Source of the DNA: Marinimicrococcus sp033875255
Lineage (GTDB): Bacteria; Pseudomonadota; Alphaproteobacteria; Geminicoccales; Geminicoccaceae
Assembly: GCA_033875255.1 (NCBI GenBank)
Contig: JAWZSN010000025.1
Location: forward strand, 14,671 to 78,670
Direction of reading: 5' to 3'
DNA length: 64,000 bases
The notes under the pieces are model-generated. The model saw nothing but the letters and a program-made list of their open reading frames with translations. It had not been told where the DNA came from and ran no database searches. Within the stretch, counting starts at the first letter, position 1, and each line of letters begins with the position of its first letter. Positions 15,577 to 24,791 of the stretch are shown here, one piece after another. A program made the translations under genes and the position numbers.

Positions 15577-16752
15577 ATGCTGCAACGCGGCCGCTCATTC
15601 ATCCAGTTGCCCGGCCCCACCAACATCCCCGACCGCGTGCTCGCGGCGATGCACCGGCCGGTCGTCGATTTCGCGGGGCCCGAGTTCACCCGCATGACGC
15701 GCAGCTGCCTGGAAGACCTCAAGCCGGTGTTCCAGACCCAGGGCGAGGTCTTCCCCTACGTGGCGCTGGGCCACGGCATGTGGGAGGTGGTGCTGGACAA
15801 TCTCGTGGCTCCGGGCGATGCCGTGCTGGTGCCCGACACCGGCCGCTTCTCGGCGAGCTGGTGCGAGATGATCCGCGCCCAGGGCATAGAGCTGCTGACG
15901 ACCTCGCCCTTCTATCGCGAGAGCGTGGATCCGGCTGCGGTCGAGGAGACGCTACGGGCCGATCGCGGGCATCGGATCAAGGCGCTCTTGATGGTGCAGG
16001 TCGAGACCTCGACCGGCGTGCTGCACGACGTGGCGGCGGTGCGCCGGGCGATCGACGCGGCCGGCCATCCAGCCCTGCTGGTGGTCGATGCGGTGGCCTC
16101 GCTCGCCACCGTCGACCTGCCCATGGACGCCTGGGGCGTCGATGCCACCATCACCGCCTCGCAAAAGGGGCTGATGATGCCGCCGGGTATGGGCTTCGTC
16201 GCGGTCGGCCCGCGCGCGAGGAAGGCCGCGCTCGCCAACACCGCGCCCCGCAAGTACTGGGACTGGGGGTCGCGGCGCGGCGAGGAATCCTACATGTGGT
16301 TCTACGGGACGCCGCCCCTGCAGATGATCTGGGGGCTGCGCGCCGCCCTCGACATGCTGCTCGAGGAGGGAATGCCGGCCGTCTTCGCACGGCATGCGCG
16401 GCTGGCCGAGGCAGCTCGCAAAGCGGTAGCGCACTGGAGCGAGGCGGGCGCCCTCGAGTTCCAGGCGCTGGCACCCGCGGCGCGCTCCAACGCGGTGACC
16501 GCGGTGCGCTTCACCCAGGGCGATCCGGAGGCGGTGCGCCTCCATTGCCGGGACGAGCTGCAGGTCGCCTTCGGTGGCGGGCTGGGCCAGTTCCAGGGGC
16601 AGATCTTGCGGATCGGCCACATGGGCGATCTCAACGAGCCGATGCTGCTGGGTGCGCTGGCGGTGCTCGAGACCGGCCTTCGCCGGCTCGACGTGCCGCA
16701 CCGGCCCGGCGGTGTCACCGCCGCCGTCGAGTGGCTGGCAACGCAGCGCTGA
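15577..16752 (+). CDS. Class V aminotransferase, serine/alanine-glyoxylate type
   Basis: 391 residues from ATG 15577; an in-frame ATG at 15553 would add eight residues. The opening FIQLPGPTNIPDRVLAAMHR, the Asp of VVDAVASLATVDLPMD and the PLP lysine in ASQKGLMMPPGMGFVAVG are diagnostic of the serine-glyoxylate/alanine-glyoxylate aminotransferase group. The C-terminal FQGQILRIGHMGDLNEPMLL is also typical. Such enzymes transfer an amino group from serine or alanine to glyoxylate in one-carbon or photorespiratory-type metabolism; purine-catabolic relatives use ureidoglycine. No serine-cycle genes are adjacent, so the physiological pair is open. Confidence 0.9.
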   Translation: MLQRGRSFIQLPGPTNIPDRVLAAMHRPVVDFAGPEFTRMTRSCLEDLKPVFQTQGEVFPYVALGHGMWEVVLDNLVAPGDAVLVPDTGRFSASWCEMIRAQGIELLTTSPFYRESVDPAAVEETLRADRGHRIKALLMVQVETSTGVLHDVAAVRRAIDAAGHPALLVVDAVASLATVDLPMDAWGVDATITASQKGLMMPPGMGFVAVGPRARKAALANTAPRKYWDWGSRRGEESYMWFYGTPPLQMIWGLRAALDMLLEEGMPAVFARHARLAEAARKAVAHWSEAGALEFQALAPAARSNAVTAVRFTQGDPEAVRLHCRDELQVAFGGGLGQFQGQILRIGHMGDLNEPMLLGALAVLETGLRRLDVPHRPGGVTAAVEWLATQR

Positions 16753-16762
16753 ACAAGGCCGG

Positions 16763-16792
16763 GAGGCGAGGGGGCAGGCGCCCCGTCGCCTC
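16763..16792. terminator. Bidirectional terminator between aminotransferase and gyrB
   Basis: GAGGCGAGGGGG (16763-16774) and CCCCGTCGCCTC (16781-16792) form a 12-bp stem with one mismatch around a CAGGCG loop, between two convergent genes. Confidence 0.7.
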
Positions 16793-16800
16793 AGGCCGCG

Positions 16801-19218
16801 TCAGACGTCGAGATTGACCACCTGCAGCGCGTTCTCCTGGATGAACTCGCGGCGCGGATCGACGACGTCGCCCATGAGAGTCGAGAAGATCTCGTCGGCC
16901 TCGTCGGCATGCTCGACCCGCACCTGCAGCAGCACGCGGGCCTGCGGATCGAGGGTCGTCTCCCAGAGCTGCTCGGGGTTCATCTCGCCCAGGCCCTTGT
17001 AACGCTGGATCGAGAGGCCGCGGCGGCCGGCCTCGATGACCGCCTCGACCAGGCTCACCGGGCCCCAGACCTCGCGGGTCTGGCTCTTGCGCTCGAACAC
17101 CGAGGGCGCTGCCATGGCCGGGCCGGCCTCGTGCAGCGCCTCGAGCAGGCGCCGGCTCTCGGGGCTGCGGGCGAGCCCCGGATCGAGCCGGTGGCGCTCG
17201 CGCCGGTCGCCCTTCTGGTGATGGAAGACGAGACCGCCTTCCTCGTCGCGCACCGCCTGCCACATGCCGCGGCCCGGGCCGCTCAGGCTTTGCGCCACGC
17301 GCTGGGCGAGATCGAGAGCGCCGGCCTCGTCCTCGAGCGCGCCGTCCTCGAGGCCGCCATTGAGGGCCACCGCCTCGAGCAGGGCGATGGGCAGGCGACG
17401 GGCCAGCATCTGCAGCATCGAGCGGGCCTGCCGTGCCAGCGCCACGAGCCGCGCCAGCTCCTCGCCGGCCGCCACATGGCCTTCGGTGGTGGTGAGCGTC
17501 GCCTCGTCGATTCCGCTGCGCACGAGGAAGTCCTCGAGGGCCTCGTCGTCCTTCACATAGTCGATCTTCTGGCCGCGCTTGATGCCGTAGAGCGGCGGCT
17601 GGGCGATGTAGAGATGGCCGCGCTCGACGATCTCCGGCAGGTGCCGGTAGAAGAACGTCAGCAGCAGCGTGCGGATGTGCGAGCCGTCCACGTCCGCGTC
17701 CGTCATGATGACGATCTTGTGGTAGCGCAGCTTGTCGATCGAGAACTCGTCGCGGATGCCGGTCCCCAGGGCGGTGATCAGCGTGCCGATCTCCTGGCTG
17801 CCCAGGATCTTGTCGAGCCGCGCCCGCTCCACGTTGAGGATCTTGCCGCGCAACGGGAGGATCGCCTGGAAGCTGCGGTCGCGGCCCTGCTTGGCAGAGC
17901 CGCCGGCGCTGTCGCCCTCGACGATGAAGATCTCGGCCTTGGCGGCGTCGCGCTCCTGGCAGTCGGCGAGCTTGCCCGGCAGGTTGGCGATGTCGAGGGC
18001 ACCCTTGCGGCGGGTGAGCTCGCGGGCCCGGCGGGCTGCCTCGCGGGCCGTGGCCGCCTCGGCGACCTTGCCGAGAATGGTGCGTGCCTCGGCGGGATGC
18101 TCGCCGAACCACCGCTCGAGCGTCTCGACGACGACGCCGGAGACCACCGGCGTCACCTCGGAGCTCACCAGCTTGTCCTTGGTCTGCGAGGAGAACTTGG
18201 GGTCGGGCATCTTCACCGAGAGAACACAGGTGAGCCCCTCGCGCATGTCGTCGCCGGTGAGCTGGACCTTCTCCCGCTTGAGCAGCCCGTGCTCCTCGGC
18301 ATAGGCATTGATGCTGCGCGTCAGCGCCACCCGGAAACCGGTGAGGTGGGTCCCGCCGTCACGCTGCGGGATGTTGTTGGTGAAGCACAGCGTGTTCTCG
18401 TGGTAGCTGTCGTTCCACTGCAGCGCCGCCTCGACGAGGATGCCGTCGCGCTCGCCGGTGATCACGACCGGCGGGTGCAGACCCTGGCGGCTGCGGTCGA
18501 GATAGCGCACGAACGCCTCGAGGCCGCCCTCATAGTGGAGGATCTCCTCTCTGGGCTCGGAGCCGCGCCGGTCGCGCAGGGTAATCCGCACGCCGGTATT
18601 GAGGAAGGCCAGCTCGCGCAGCCGGTGCTCGAGGGTCTGGTAGGCGAACTCGGTTTTGGTGAAGACCTTGATCGAGGGCATGAAGGTGACGCTGGTGCCG
18701 CGCTGGCCCTGGGCGTCTCCCACCACCGAGAGGGGGGCTGCCGGATGGCCGCCGTTCTCGAAGCGCAGGAAGTGCTCCTTGCCGTTGCGCCAGATCCTGA
18801 GGTCGAGCCAGTCGGACAGCGCGTTCACCACAGACACGCCCACACCGTGCAGGCCGCCGGAGACCTTGTAGGAGTTCTGGTTGAACTTTCCGCCGGCGTG
18901 CAGCACCGTCATGATGACCTGGGCGGCCGAGACACCCTGTTCCTCGTGGATGTCCACGGGGATCCCGCGGCCATTGTCGGAGACCGTGCAGGAGCCATCG
19001 GCATTGAGGGTCACCTCGACCGTGTCGGCATAGCCCGCCAGGGCCTCGTCGATGGCGTTGTCGACCACCTCGAAGACCATGTGGTGGAGGCCGGAGCCGT
19101 CGTCGGTGTCACCGATATACATGCCCGGGCGCATGCGCACCGCGTCGAGGCCCTCGAGGACCTGGATCGAGGAGGCGTCGTAGAGGGGCTCGGTGGGCGT
19201 GGACGTCGTGTCAGTCAT
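16801..19218 (-). CDS. gyrB: DNA gyrase subunit B
   Basis: 805 residues, matching proteobacterial GyrB (E. coli 804). The GHKL ATPase domain has EVVDNAIDEALAG, DNGRGIPVD and GLHGVGVSVVNALS. The TOPRIM domain has EGDSAGGSAKQGRDR and DADVDGSHIRTLLL. A ~170-residue Ala/Glu/Leu-rich proteobacterial insertion follows, before QRYKGLGEMNPEQLWETT and the end QENALQVVNLDV. GyrB drives ATP-dependent negative supercoiling with GyrA, which is not in the window. It is last in the dnaA-dnaN-recF-gyrB run and overlaps recF by 8 bp. Confidence 0.98.
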   Translation of the reverse strand: MTDTTSTPTEPLYDASSIQVLEGLDAVRMRPGMYIGDTDDGSGLHHMVFEVVDNAIDEALAGYADTVEVTLNADGSCTVSDNGRGIPVDIHEEQGVSAAQVIMTVLHAGGKFNQNSYKVSGGLHGVGVSVVNALSDWLDLRIWRNGKEHFLRFENGGHPAAPLSVVGDAQGQRGTSVTFMPSIKVFTKTEFAYQTLEHRLRELAFLNTGVRITLRDRRGSEPREEILHYEGGLEAFVRYLDRSRQGLHPPVVITGERDGILVEAALQWNDSYHENTLCFTNNIPQRDGGTHLTGFRVALTRSINAYAEEHGLLKREKVQLTGDDMREGLTCVLSVKMPDPKFSSQTKDKLVSSEVTPVVSGVVVETLERWFGEHPAEARTILGKVAEAATAREAARRARELTRRKGALDIANLPGKLADCQERDAAKAEIFIVEGDSAGGSAKQGRDRSFQAILPLRGKILNVERARLDKILGSQEIGTLITALGTGIRDEFSIDKLRYHKIVIMTDADVDGSHIRTLLLTFFYRHLPEIVERGHLYIAQPPLYGIKRGQKIDYVKDDEALEDFLVRSGIDEATLTTTEGHVAAGEELARLVALARQARSMLQMLARRLPIALLEAVALNGGLEDGALEDEAGALDLAQRVAQSLSGPGRGMWQAVRDEEGGLVFHHQKGDRRERHRLDPGLARSPESRRLLEALHEAGPAMAAPSVFERKSQTREVWGPVSLVEAVIEAGRRGLSIQRYKGLGEMNPEQLWETTLDPQARVLLQVRVEHADEADEIFSTLMGDVVDPRREFIQENALQVVNLDV

Positions 19219-20368
19219 CGTGGTCGACCGTCGCCTCGTGAACGTGAAAGAAGCGGGCCCGACGGCGCAGGCCGGTGAACAGCGAAGGCTCGGTGCCGGT
19301 CAGCCAGCACTGGGCGCCGAGCGTATGGAGGGCGTCGAACAACTCGCCGCGGCGCTGCTGGTCGAGATGGGCGGCGACCTCGTCGAGCAGCATCACCGGC
19401 AGCTCGCCCAGGCGCTCGCGGCGCAGCCTCGCCTCGGCCAGCACGATGCTCAAGAGCAGCGCTTTCTGCCGGCCGGTCGAGCACTGGGCGGCGGCTGTGC
19501 CGGTCTCGCCGTCGCGCACCGACAGATCGGTGCGGTGCGGGCCGACAGCAGCACCGCCGGTCTGCGCATCGAGCCCGCGCGAGGCCTCGAGCGCCGCGGT
19601 GAGCCGCTGCTCGGCGGCCAGCGCCGGACCCTCGGCGAGCCAGTCCTCGACCTCGCCGGCCAAGGCCAGCAGGGGAGCCGGGAAGGCGTCCTGCGGCTCG
19701 GCCAGGGCGCGGGCAAGGCCGGCCACCAGGTCGCGCCGTGCGGCTGCGACGGCAACGCCGGCGGCCGCGAGACGCGCCTCGATGGCCGCCAGCCAGGCAG
19801 GGTCGGCGCGGCCCTCGCGCAGCAGCAGCGAGCGCTCGCGCAGCGCTCGCTCGTAGGCGCCGAGCTGGCGCACATGCTCGGGCGTCACCGTTACTACCAG
19901 CCGGTCGAGGAAGCGTCGCCTGGCCGACGGCGCATCCTGGAACAGCCGGTCCTGGGCGGGCGTCAGCCACACCATCCCGACATGGCGGGAGAGCGAGGCG
20001 GAACTTCTCGCGCTGCCGCCCTCGATGCGGACGGTGCGACGCTCGCTGGCGGCGTCGCGGGCGGTGGCGATCTCCAGCGGCCCCTCGCGGCCCGTCACCA
20101 GCGCCGTGAGCGACCAGGGACCACCACCATGGCGATCCATCTCGGCCAGTCGCGCGCCGCGCAGGCCGCGGCCGGGGGCCAGCATGGAGAGCGCTTCCAG
20201 GAGGTTGGTCTTGCCGGCGCCGTTGCTGCCGTGCAGCACCACCGGCAGCCCGTCGGGCTCCAGCCCCAGCGTCGCGTAGTTGCGGAAATCGCGGAGCCGC
20301 AGCCGCCCGACCGCGAGCGCATCGGCCGGCGTCGCCGGCTCGGCCCGGACGAGCGACAGTGCCATCAC
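19211..20368 (-). CDS. recF: DNA replication and repair protein RecF
   Basis: 385 residues. An SMC-like ABC ATPase: LRLRDFRNYATLGLEP at the N-terminus, Walker A HGSNGAGKTNLLEALSML (~48-65), conserved VWLTPAQDRLFQDAPSARRR, signature STGRQKALLLSIVLAEA and Walker B LPVMLLDEVAAHLD. RecF loads RecA at gaps with RecO and RecR. The start is 20368 or the next ATG at 20365. The stop of dnaN and the start overlap by about four bases, so the two are translationally coupled. Confidence 0.96.
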   Translation of the reverse strand: MMALSLVRAEPATPADALAVGRLRLRDFRNYATLGLEPDGLPVVLHGSNGAGKTNLLEALSMLAPGRGLRGARLAEMDRHGGGPWSLTALVTGREGPLEIATARDAASERRTVRIEGGSARSSASLSRHVGMVWLTPAQDRLFQDAPSARRRFLDRLVVTVTPEHVRQLGAYERALRERSLLLREGRADPAWLAAIEARLAAAGVAVAAARRDLVAGLARALAEPQDAFPAPLLALAGEVEDWLAEGPALAAEQRLTAALEASRGLDAQTGGAAVGPHRTDLSVRDGETGTAAAQCSTGRQKALLLSIVLAEARLRRERLGELPVMLLDEVAAHLDQQRRGELFDALHTLGAQCWLTGTEPSLFTGLRRRARFFHVHEATVDHDD

Positions 20369-21483
20369 ACGCGCATGGGCATGAGCACGTAGAGGACGCT
20401 CGAATCCGCCGGGTCGCGCACCAGGGTGGGTGCTGCGGCATTGGCCATCTCGAGGCGAACCTCGGGCCCGTCGATCTGCGCCATCATGTCGAGGATGTAG
20501 CGCGCGTTGAAGCCGATCTCGAGCTGCTCGCCGGGATAGTCCGCATCGAGCTCCTCGACCGCCCGGCCGGCCTCGGCACTCACCGCCGAGACGGTGATGC
20601 GGCCCTGCTCGAAGGCGAGCTTCACCGCCCGGGCCTTCTCGGTCGAGATGGTCGCCACGCGGTCGACCGCCTCCGCGAACGGCTTGGAGGCGAGGCCGAC
20701 GATCCGCTCGTTGCCCGAGGGGATCACCCGCTCATAGTCCGGGAACGTGCCGTCGATCAGGCGCGAGACGAGGATCGCCCGGCCGCAGCCGAACTGGATG
20801 CGCGAGGCCGAGACCGAGACGGCTACTTCCTCGCCGGCGTCCTCGAGCAGCTTCCTGAGCTCGCCCACGGTCTTGCGCGGCACGATGATCGCCGGCATCT
20901 CGCCGCCGCCCTCCGGCAGCGCCACCTCGACCCGGGCGAGACGATGGCCGTCGGTCGCCACGCCCCGCAGCACGCTTTCCGCACCGCCCTTGGTGGCGTG
21001 CAGATGCACGCCGTTCAGGTAGTAGCGGGTCTCCTCGGTGGAGATCGCAAAGCGGGTCTTGTCGATGAGCTTGGCGAGATCCTTGGGCGGGATCACGAAG
21101 CTGACCTCGAGCTGCTCGGGTGCGGTGGCCGGGAACTCGTCGGCGGCCAGCGACGGCAGGTTGAACACCGACCGGCCGGCCTCGAGGGTCAGCTCCGAGG
21201 CGCCCGGCTGCTGCGTCAGCACGAGGCGGCTGCCGTCAGGGAGCTTGCGCACCACGTCGAAGAGGGTGTGGGCCGAGACGGTGGTGGTGCCCGGCCGCTC
21301 GATCTCCGCAGGCTCCTGGGCGATCAGCGTGATGTCGAGATCCGTCGCGGTCAGGCCGAGTTGGCCCTCCGCCGCCTCCAGCTTGACGTTCGAGAGGATC
21401 GGTATGGTCGTCCGCCGCTCGACGATGTTCTGGACGTGGGTCAACGATCTCAGCAGCGCCGTGCGCTCTATGGTGAGCTTCAT
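20365..21483 (-). CDS. dnaN: DNA polymerase III sliding clamp (beta subunit)
   Basis: 372 residues from ATG 21483 (MKLTIERTALL), the usual length; an upstream in-frame ATG at 21546 adds only an atypical extension. Hallmarks of the three clamp domains are visible: RRTTIPILSNVKLEA, RYYLNGVHLHA followed by ATDGHRLARVEVALPE, then FPDYERVIPSGN and FNARYILDMMAQIDG, ending YVLMPMRV. The clamp tethers polymerase III and recruits repair proteins and Hda. Its place between dnaA and recF is the conserved bacterial arrangement. Confidence 0.97.
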   Translation of the reverse strand: MKLTIERTALLRSLTHVQNIVERRTTIPILSNVKLEAAEGQLGLTATDLDITLIAQEPAEIERPGTTTVSAHTLFDVVRKLPDGSRLVLTQQPGASELTLEAGRSVFNLPSLAADEFPATAPEQLEVSFVIPPKDLAKLIDKTRFAISTEETRYYLNGVHLHATKGGAESVLRGVATDGHRLARVEVALPEGGGEMPAIIVPRKTVGELRKLLEDAGEEVAVSVSASRIQFGCGRAILVSRLIDGTFPDYERVIPSGNERIVGLASKPFAEAVDRVATISTEKARAVKLAFEQGRITVSAVSAEAGRAVEELDADYPGEQLEIGFNARYILDMMAQIDGPEVRLEMANAAAPTLVRDPADSSVLYVLMPMRV

Positions 21484-21604
21484 GAACGATACCGATCCGT
21501 GAATGCGGGCGGCAGAAAACCTGCCCTGGCCCGCCGAGGCCGACATAGGACGGCGAAGCTAGCAGAAAAGCCGCGGGCAGGCACTGTTTTTGGACTGCGG
21601 CCCC

Positions 21605-22984
21605 TCAGGCCTGCAGTTTGCGGCGCACTACCTCGAGATCGTCGGCCAGCTGCGGGTCCTCGGCGGACAGCTTCTCGATCTGCCGCACGGCATGCATCAC
21701 GGTGGTGTGGTCGCGGCCGCCGAACTTGCGGCCGATCTCCGGCAGCGAGCGCGGGGTGAGCTGCTTGGCGAGGTACATCGCCACCTGGCGCGGGCGGGCG
21801 ACGGCCCGGGCCCGGCGTGCCGAGCTCATGTCGGCGAGCTTGACGCCGAAATGGTCGACCACCGCCTTTTGGATCTCCTCGATGGTGACCCGCCGGTCGG
21901 CGGCGCGCAGCACGTCCTTGAGGACGTCCTGGGCGACCTCGATCGAGATCGGCCGCTTGGAGAGCGTGGAGTGGTGGACGATCCGGTTGAGCGCCCCCTC
22001 GAGCTCGCGCACGTTGGACGTGATGCGGCTCGCCAGGAACTCGATGACCCGGAGCGGGATCTCGACGGCGAGCTGCTCGGCCTTGGACTGGAGGATGCCC
22101 AGCCGCAGCTCGTAGGTGGTCGGATGGATGTCGGCCACCAGGCCCCAGGCCAGGCGCGAGCGGATCCGCTCCTCGAGCCCGTTCAGGTCGGAGGGGCTGC
22201 GGTCGGCGGAGATCACGATCTGCCGGCCGCGGTCGATCAGCGCGTTGAAGGTATGGAAGAACTCTTCCTGGGTGCTGTCCTTGCCGCTGATGAACTGCAC
22301 GTCGTCGACCATCAGCACGTCGGTCGAGCGGAACAGCTCCTTGAAGCTCATCGTGTCCTTCGAGCGCAGCGCCCGGATGAACTGGTACATGAACTTTTCG
22401 GCGGAGAGGTAGACCACGCGCCGGCTCGGGTCGCACTGCTTGAGACGCCAGGCGATGGCGTGCATCAGGTGCGTCTTGCCGAGCCCCACGCCGCCATAGA
22501 GGAACAGCGGATTGAACGCGGGCTTGGGCGAGGTCGCGACCTTCTCGGCGGCGGCCACCGCAAACTCGTTGGGCTTGCCGACGACGAAGCTCTCGAAGGT
22601 GAAGCGCGGGTCGAGCCGGGCGCCCAGATCGTCGAGGGTGCCGTCCACCGCATCGCTGCGCGGCTCGGGGGCCACGGCGGCAGGGGCCGGCTCGGGGGGC
22701 GGGGCCGCGGGAGCGGGAGCACCCGCCGGCCGCACGTTGAGGGCGATCGAGCGGACGGCAGGGTTGAGGCCGGCCCAGATCGTGCGGATCCGGTCGGCAT
22801 AGTGCGCCACCACCCAGTCGCGCATGAACTGGGTCGGCACGGTGATGACCACCCGGTCACCGTCGAGCTCGTTGAGGTCGAGGGGCTTGAGCCACGTGCC
22901 GTAGGCGGTATCGCCAACCTCGGCACGGAGCTGCGAGCGCACCTGCTGCCACTGTTGGTGGATCTCGCTACCTTGGCCGACCAT
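21605..22984 (-). CDS. dnaA: Chromosomal replication initiator protein DnaA
   Basis: 459 residues from ATG 22984 (MVGQGSEIHQQWQQV); an upstream ATG at 23050 would add 22 less typical residues. Domain I spans ~1-75, a Pro/Ala-rich linker follows (~85-115), and the AAA+ domain has Walker A GGVGLGKTHLMHA, Walker B LMVDDVQFISGK and sensor ITSNVRELEGALNRI. Domain IV carries the DnaA-box binding signature FGGRDHTTVMHAV. DnaA opens the origin and is reset by Hda, encoded at 56419. The dnaN gene follows after 121 bp. Confidence 0.97.
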   Translation of the reverse strand: MVGQGSEIHQQWQQVRSQLRAEVGDTAYGTWLKPLDLNELDGDRVVITVPTQFMRDWVVAHYADRIRTIWAGLNPAVRSIALNVRPAGAPAPAAPPPEPAPAAVAPEPRSDAVDGTLDDLGARLDPRFTFESFVVGKPNEFAVAAAEKVATSPKPAFNPLFLYGGVGLGKTHLMHAIAWRLKQCDPSRRVVYLSAEKFMYQFIRALRSKDTMSFKELFRSTDVLMVDDVQFISGKDSTQEEFFHTFNALIDRGRQIVISADRSPSDLNGLEERIRSRLAWGLVADIHPTTYELRLGILQSKAEQLAVEIPLRVIEFLASRITSNVRELEGALNRIVHHSTLSKRPISIEVAQDVLKDVLRAADRRVTIEEIQKAVVDHFGVKLADMSSARRARAVARPRQVAMYLAKQLTPRSLPEIGRKFGGRDHTTVMHAVRQIEKLSAEDPQLADDLEVVRRKLQA

Positions 22985-23462
22985 GCGATCTTTGACTGCC
23001 GACAACGCTGCGCTCGCACCGGAGATTTGGTGTTTCGGCCATGCGGCCATGTCTTATGCCTCGCCGCGCTCGATGGCCACGTCGACCGGGAAGGGCAGCG
23101 GCAACGGCGCCCCGCGGACGCGTGGGCCAGATGCCGCCCCGGCTGGTGGATCTGCTCCTGGTAAGAATTTACGGTAGAGCAAGCTGCCCGAAGAAAACAT
23201 CAAGTATGGCAGATGCACAGTACCGTAAAACTCGTCAGGTTACAAATCTCGAAGAGTGAAAACCTTAACGAGAGAGCCCCGAAGGACAAGTCGGCATGCT
23301 ATGGACGCCGGGGCTGGCTGGCAAGAGGATCGAATGGAGAACGGAAAAAGTCGCGATAAAGTTGAAATTGCGCACGCCGACGGACACCGACGAGAAGCCT
23401 CGGCGGTGCCCCGCGATGCAGCTAACGAGTTGTCACAAAGAGAGGAGAGGGCGGCGCGGCAG
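22985..23462. other. dnaA upstream region, locally A+T-rich
   Basis: 478 bp without a gene between rpsT and dnaA. The part at ~23160-23260 is clearly richer in A+T than anything around it. It holds a perfect 9-bp inverted repeat, TTTACGGTA (23168-23176) and TACCGTAAA (23221-23229), 44 bp apart. I found no match or close match to TTATCCACA DnaA boxes on either strand. The region must at least carry the dnaA promoter and the rpsT 3' end. An origin role is possible but not supported by boxes. Confidence 0.5.
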
Positions 23463-23759
23463 TCAGCCGGCGGCAGCCTCGGCGCCCGCCTTGGACGCGT
23501 TCAGCGCCTTCACCCGTCGCCCAAGACGCGAAATCTTGCGCGCTGCGGTGTTCATGTGGAGAACACCCTTGGAGACGCCACGGCGGATCTCCGGCTCGGC
23601 GGCCTGGAACGCGACCGTGGCCGCCTCGGCATTGCCGCTGGCAAGCGCGCTCTCGAGCTTGCGCACGAAGGTCCGGATACGGCTGACCCGGCTCTTGTTG
23701 ATGACCGTGCGCTTGGCGGTCTGACGGATGCGCTTGCGTGCGGAGGGATTGTTGGCCAC
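23463..23759 (-). CDS. rpsT: 30S ribosomal protein S20
   Basis: 98 residues from a GTG start, opening MANNPSARKRIRQTAKRTVI, the S20 signature (Ala-Asn, then a Lys/Arg-rich helix with repeated K/R-R). It continues SRIRTFVRKLESALASGN and GVLHMNTAARKISRLGRRV, ending in an Ala-rich tail. S20 binds 16S rRNA early in 30S assembly. Location just upstream of dnaA is a conserved alphaproteobacterial trait. A good sigma70-type promoter lies 31 bp before the start. Confidence 0.97.
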   Translation of the reverse strand: MANNPSARKRIRQTAKRTVINKSRVSRIRTFVRKLESALASGNAEAATVAFQAAEPEIRRGVSKGVLHMNTAARKISRLGRRVKALNASKAGAEAAAG

Positions 23760-23789
23760 GAAAGAAAACTCCGATTGGCGGGCGCGGTC

Positions 23790-23817
23790 CTATAACGCCG
23801 CAGGCCCGGGCCGTCAA
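23790..23817 (-). promoter_or_regulatory. sigma70-type promoter of rpsT
   Basis: On the minus strand TTGACG (23817-23812), a 16-bp spacer and TTATAG (23795-23790), placed 31-58 bp upstream of the rpsT start. The spacer contains a CCCGGG-centred stem shared with sequence at 23820-23834, which may terminate the upstream enoyl-CoA hydratase transcript. Confidence 0.7.
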
Positions 23818-23855
23818 CCGACCCGGGCTGCTGCGCGGTGGCGCGCCCGGCCGCC

Positions 23856-24629
23856 TCAGCGGTGGGTGAAGTCGGGGCTGCGCTTCTCGCTGAAGGCAAC
23901 CATGCCCTCGCGCCGGTCGGCGGTCGCGAAGGTCGCGTAGAAGCTCCGGCGCTCGAAGCGGATGCCCTCGGCCAGCGTCGTCTCGTAGGCGACGTTCACC
24001 GCCTCCTTGGCCATCTGCACGATCGGCTGCGACTTGGTGGCGATGGTCTGGCCGAGCTTGACCGCCTCGTCAACAAGATCCGCCACCGGCACGACCCGGG
24101 CGACGAGATTGGACCGCTGGGCCTCCTCGGCGTCCATCATGCGGCCCGTCAGCACCATCTCCATGGCCTTGGACTTGCCGACCAGGCGCGTCAGGCGCTG
24201 GGTGCCGCCGGCGCCGGGGATGGTGCCCAGATTGATCTCGGGCTGGCCGAACTTGGCATTGTCGGCGGCGAGGATGATGTCGCACATCATTGCCAGCTCG
24301 CAGCCGCCGCCCAGCGCGTAGCCGGCGACCGCGGCGATGATCGGCTTCTTGTGCCCGGCGATCCGCGCCCAAGGTGCGATGAAGTCGCTGGTGAAGGCCT
24401 CCGAGAAATCCTTCTCCATCATCTCCTTGATGTCCGCACCGGCGGCGAAGGCCTTCTCCGAGCCCGTGAGCACCACGGCCGCCACCTCGCCGTCGGCGTC
24501 GAAGGCGGTGAGCGCCGCGTCGAGCTCGGCGATGAGCTGCGCGTTGAGCGCGTTGAGGGCCTTGGGGCGGTTGAGGGTGACGAGGCCGACAGGGCCGCGG
24601 TTCTCAACCAGAATCGTCTCGTAAGGCAT
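23856..24629 (-). CDS. Enoyl-CoA hydratase/isomerase family protein
   Basis: 257 residues from ATG 24629, with AAGGAGG upstream. It has the crotonase oxyanion-hole segments LTGSEKAFAAGADIKEM (~60-76) and AAVAGYALGGGCELAMMCD (~95-113). Both catalytic Glu positions of true hydratases are present, in ELAMMCD and in PEINLGTIPGAGGTQRL. It probably hydrates short-chain trans-2-enoyl-CoA in beta-oxidation or polyhydroxyalkanoate precursor supply. The gene occurs at this place, between mutM and rpsT, in many Alphaproteobacteria. Confidence 0.93.
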   Translation of the reverse strand: MPYETILVENRGPVGLVTLNRPKALNALNAQLIAELDAALTAFDADGEVAAVVLTGSEKAFAAGADIKEMMEKDFSEAFTSDFIAPWARIAGHKKPIIAAVAGYALGGGCELAMMCDIILAADNAKFGQPEINLGTIPGAGGTQRLTRLVGKSKAMEMVLTGRMMDAEEAQRSNLVARVVPVADLVDEAVKLGQTIATKSQPIVQMAKEAVNVAYETTLAEGIRFERRSFYATFATADRREGMVAFSEKRSPDFTHR

Positions 24630-24791
24630 GAGCCTCCTTCCCGACGCGCCGCGGCGCTGGGCGCTGTCCTGGATCTCGACGGGCCGGGGACATGGCGCTG
24701 CCATCCACCCTCGGCCGAAGCGGCGCCCGAATAAGCACGGGCCTACCGTTACGTCCAGCACCAAACGGGCAGGGCGGCCGGCCGCCATCGC

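Noticed and set aside
16909..19278. Long plus-strand frame across gyrB
   Set aside because: Antisense to a clear gyrB gene; translation lacks any domain and is rich in Leu/Gly/Arg/His as expected for a shadow frame.
23420..23450. GTTGTCACAAAG as a possible DnaA box
   Set aside because: It differs from TTATCCACA in the central bases and stands alone; not enough to call a binding site.
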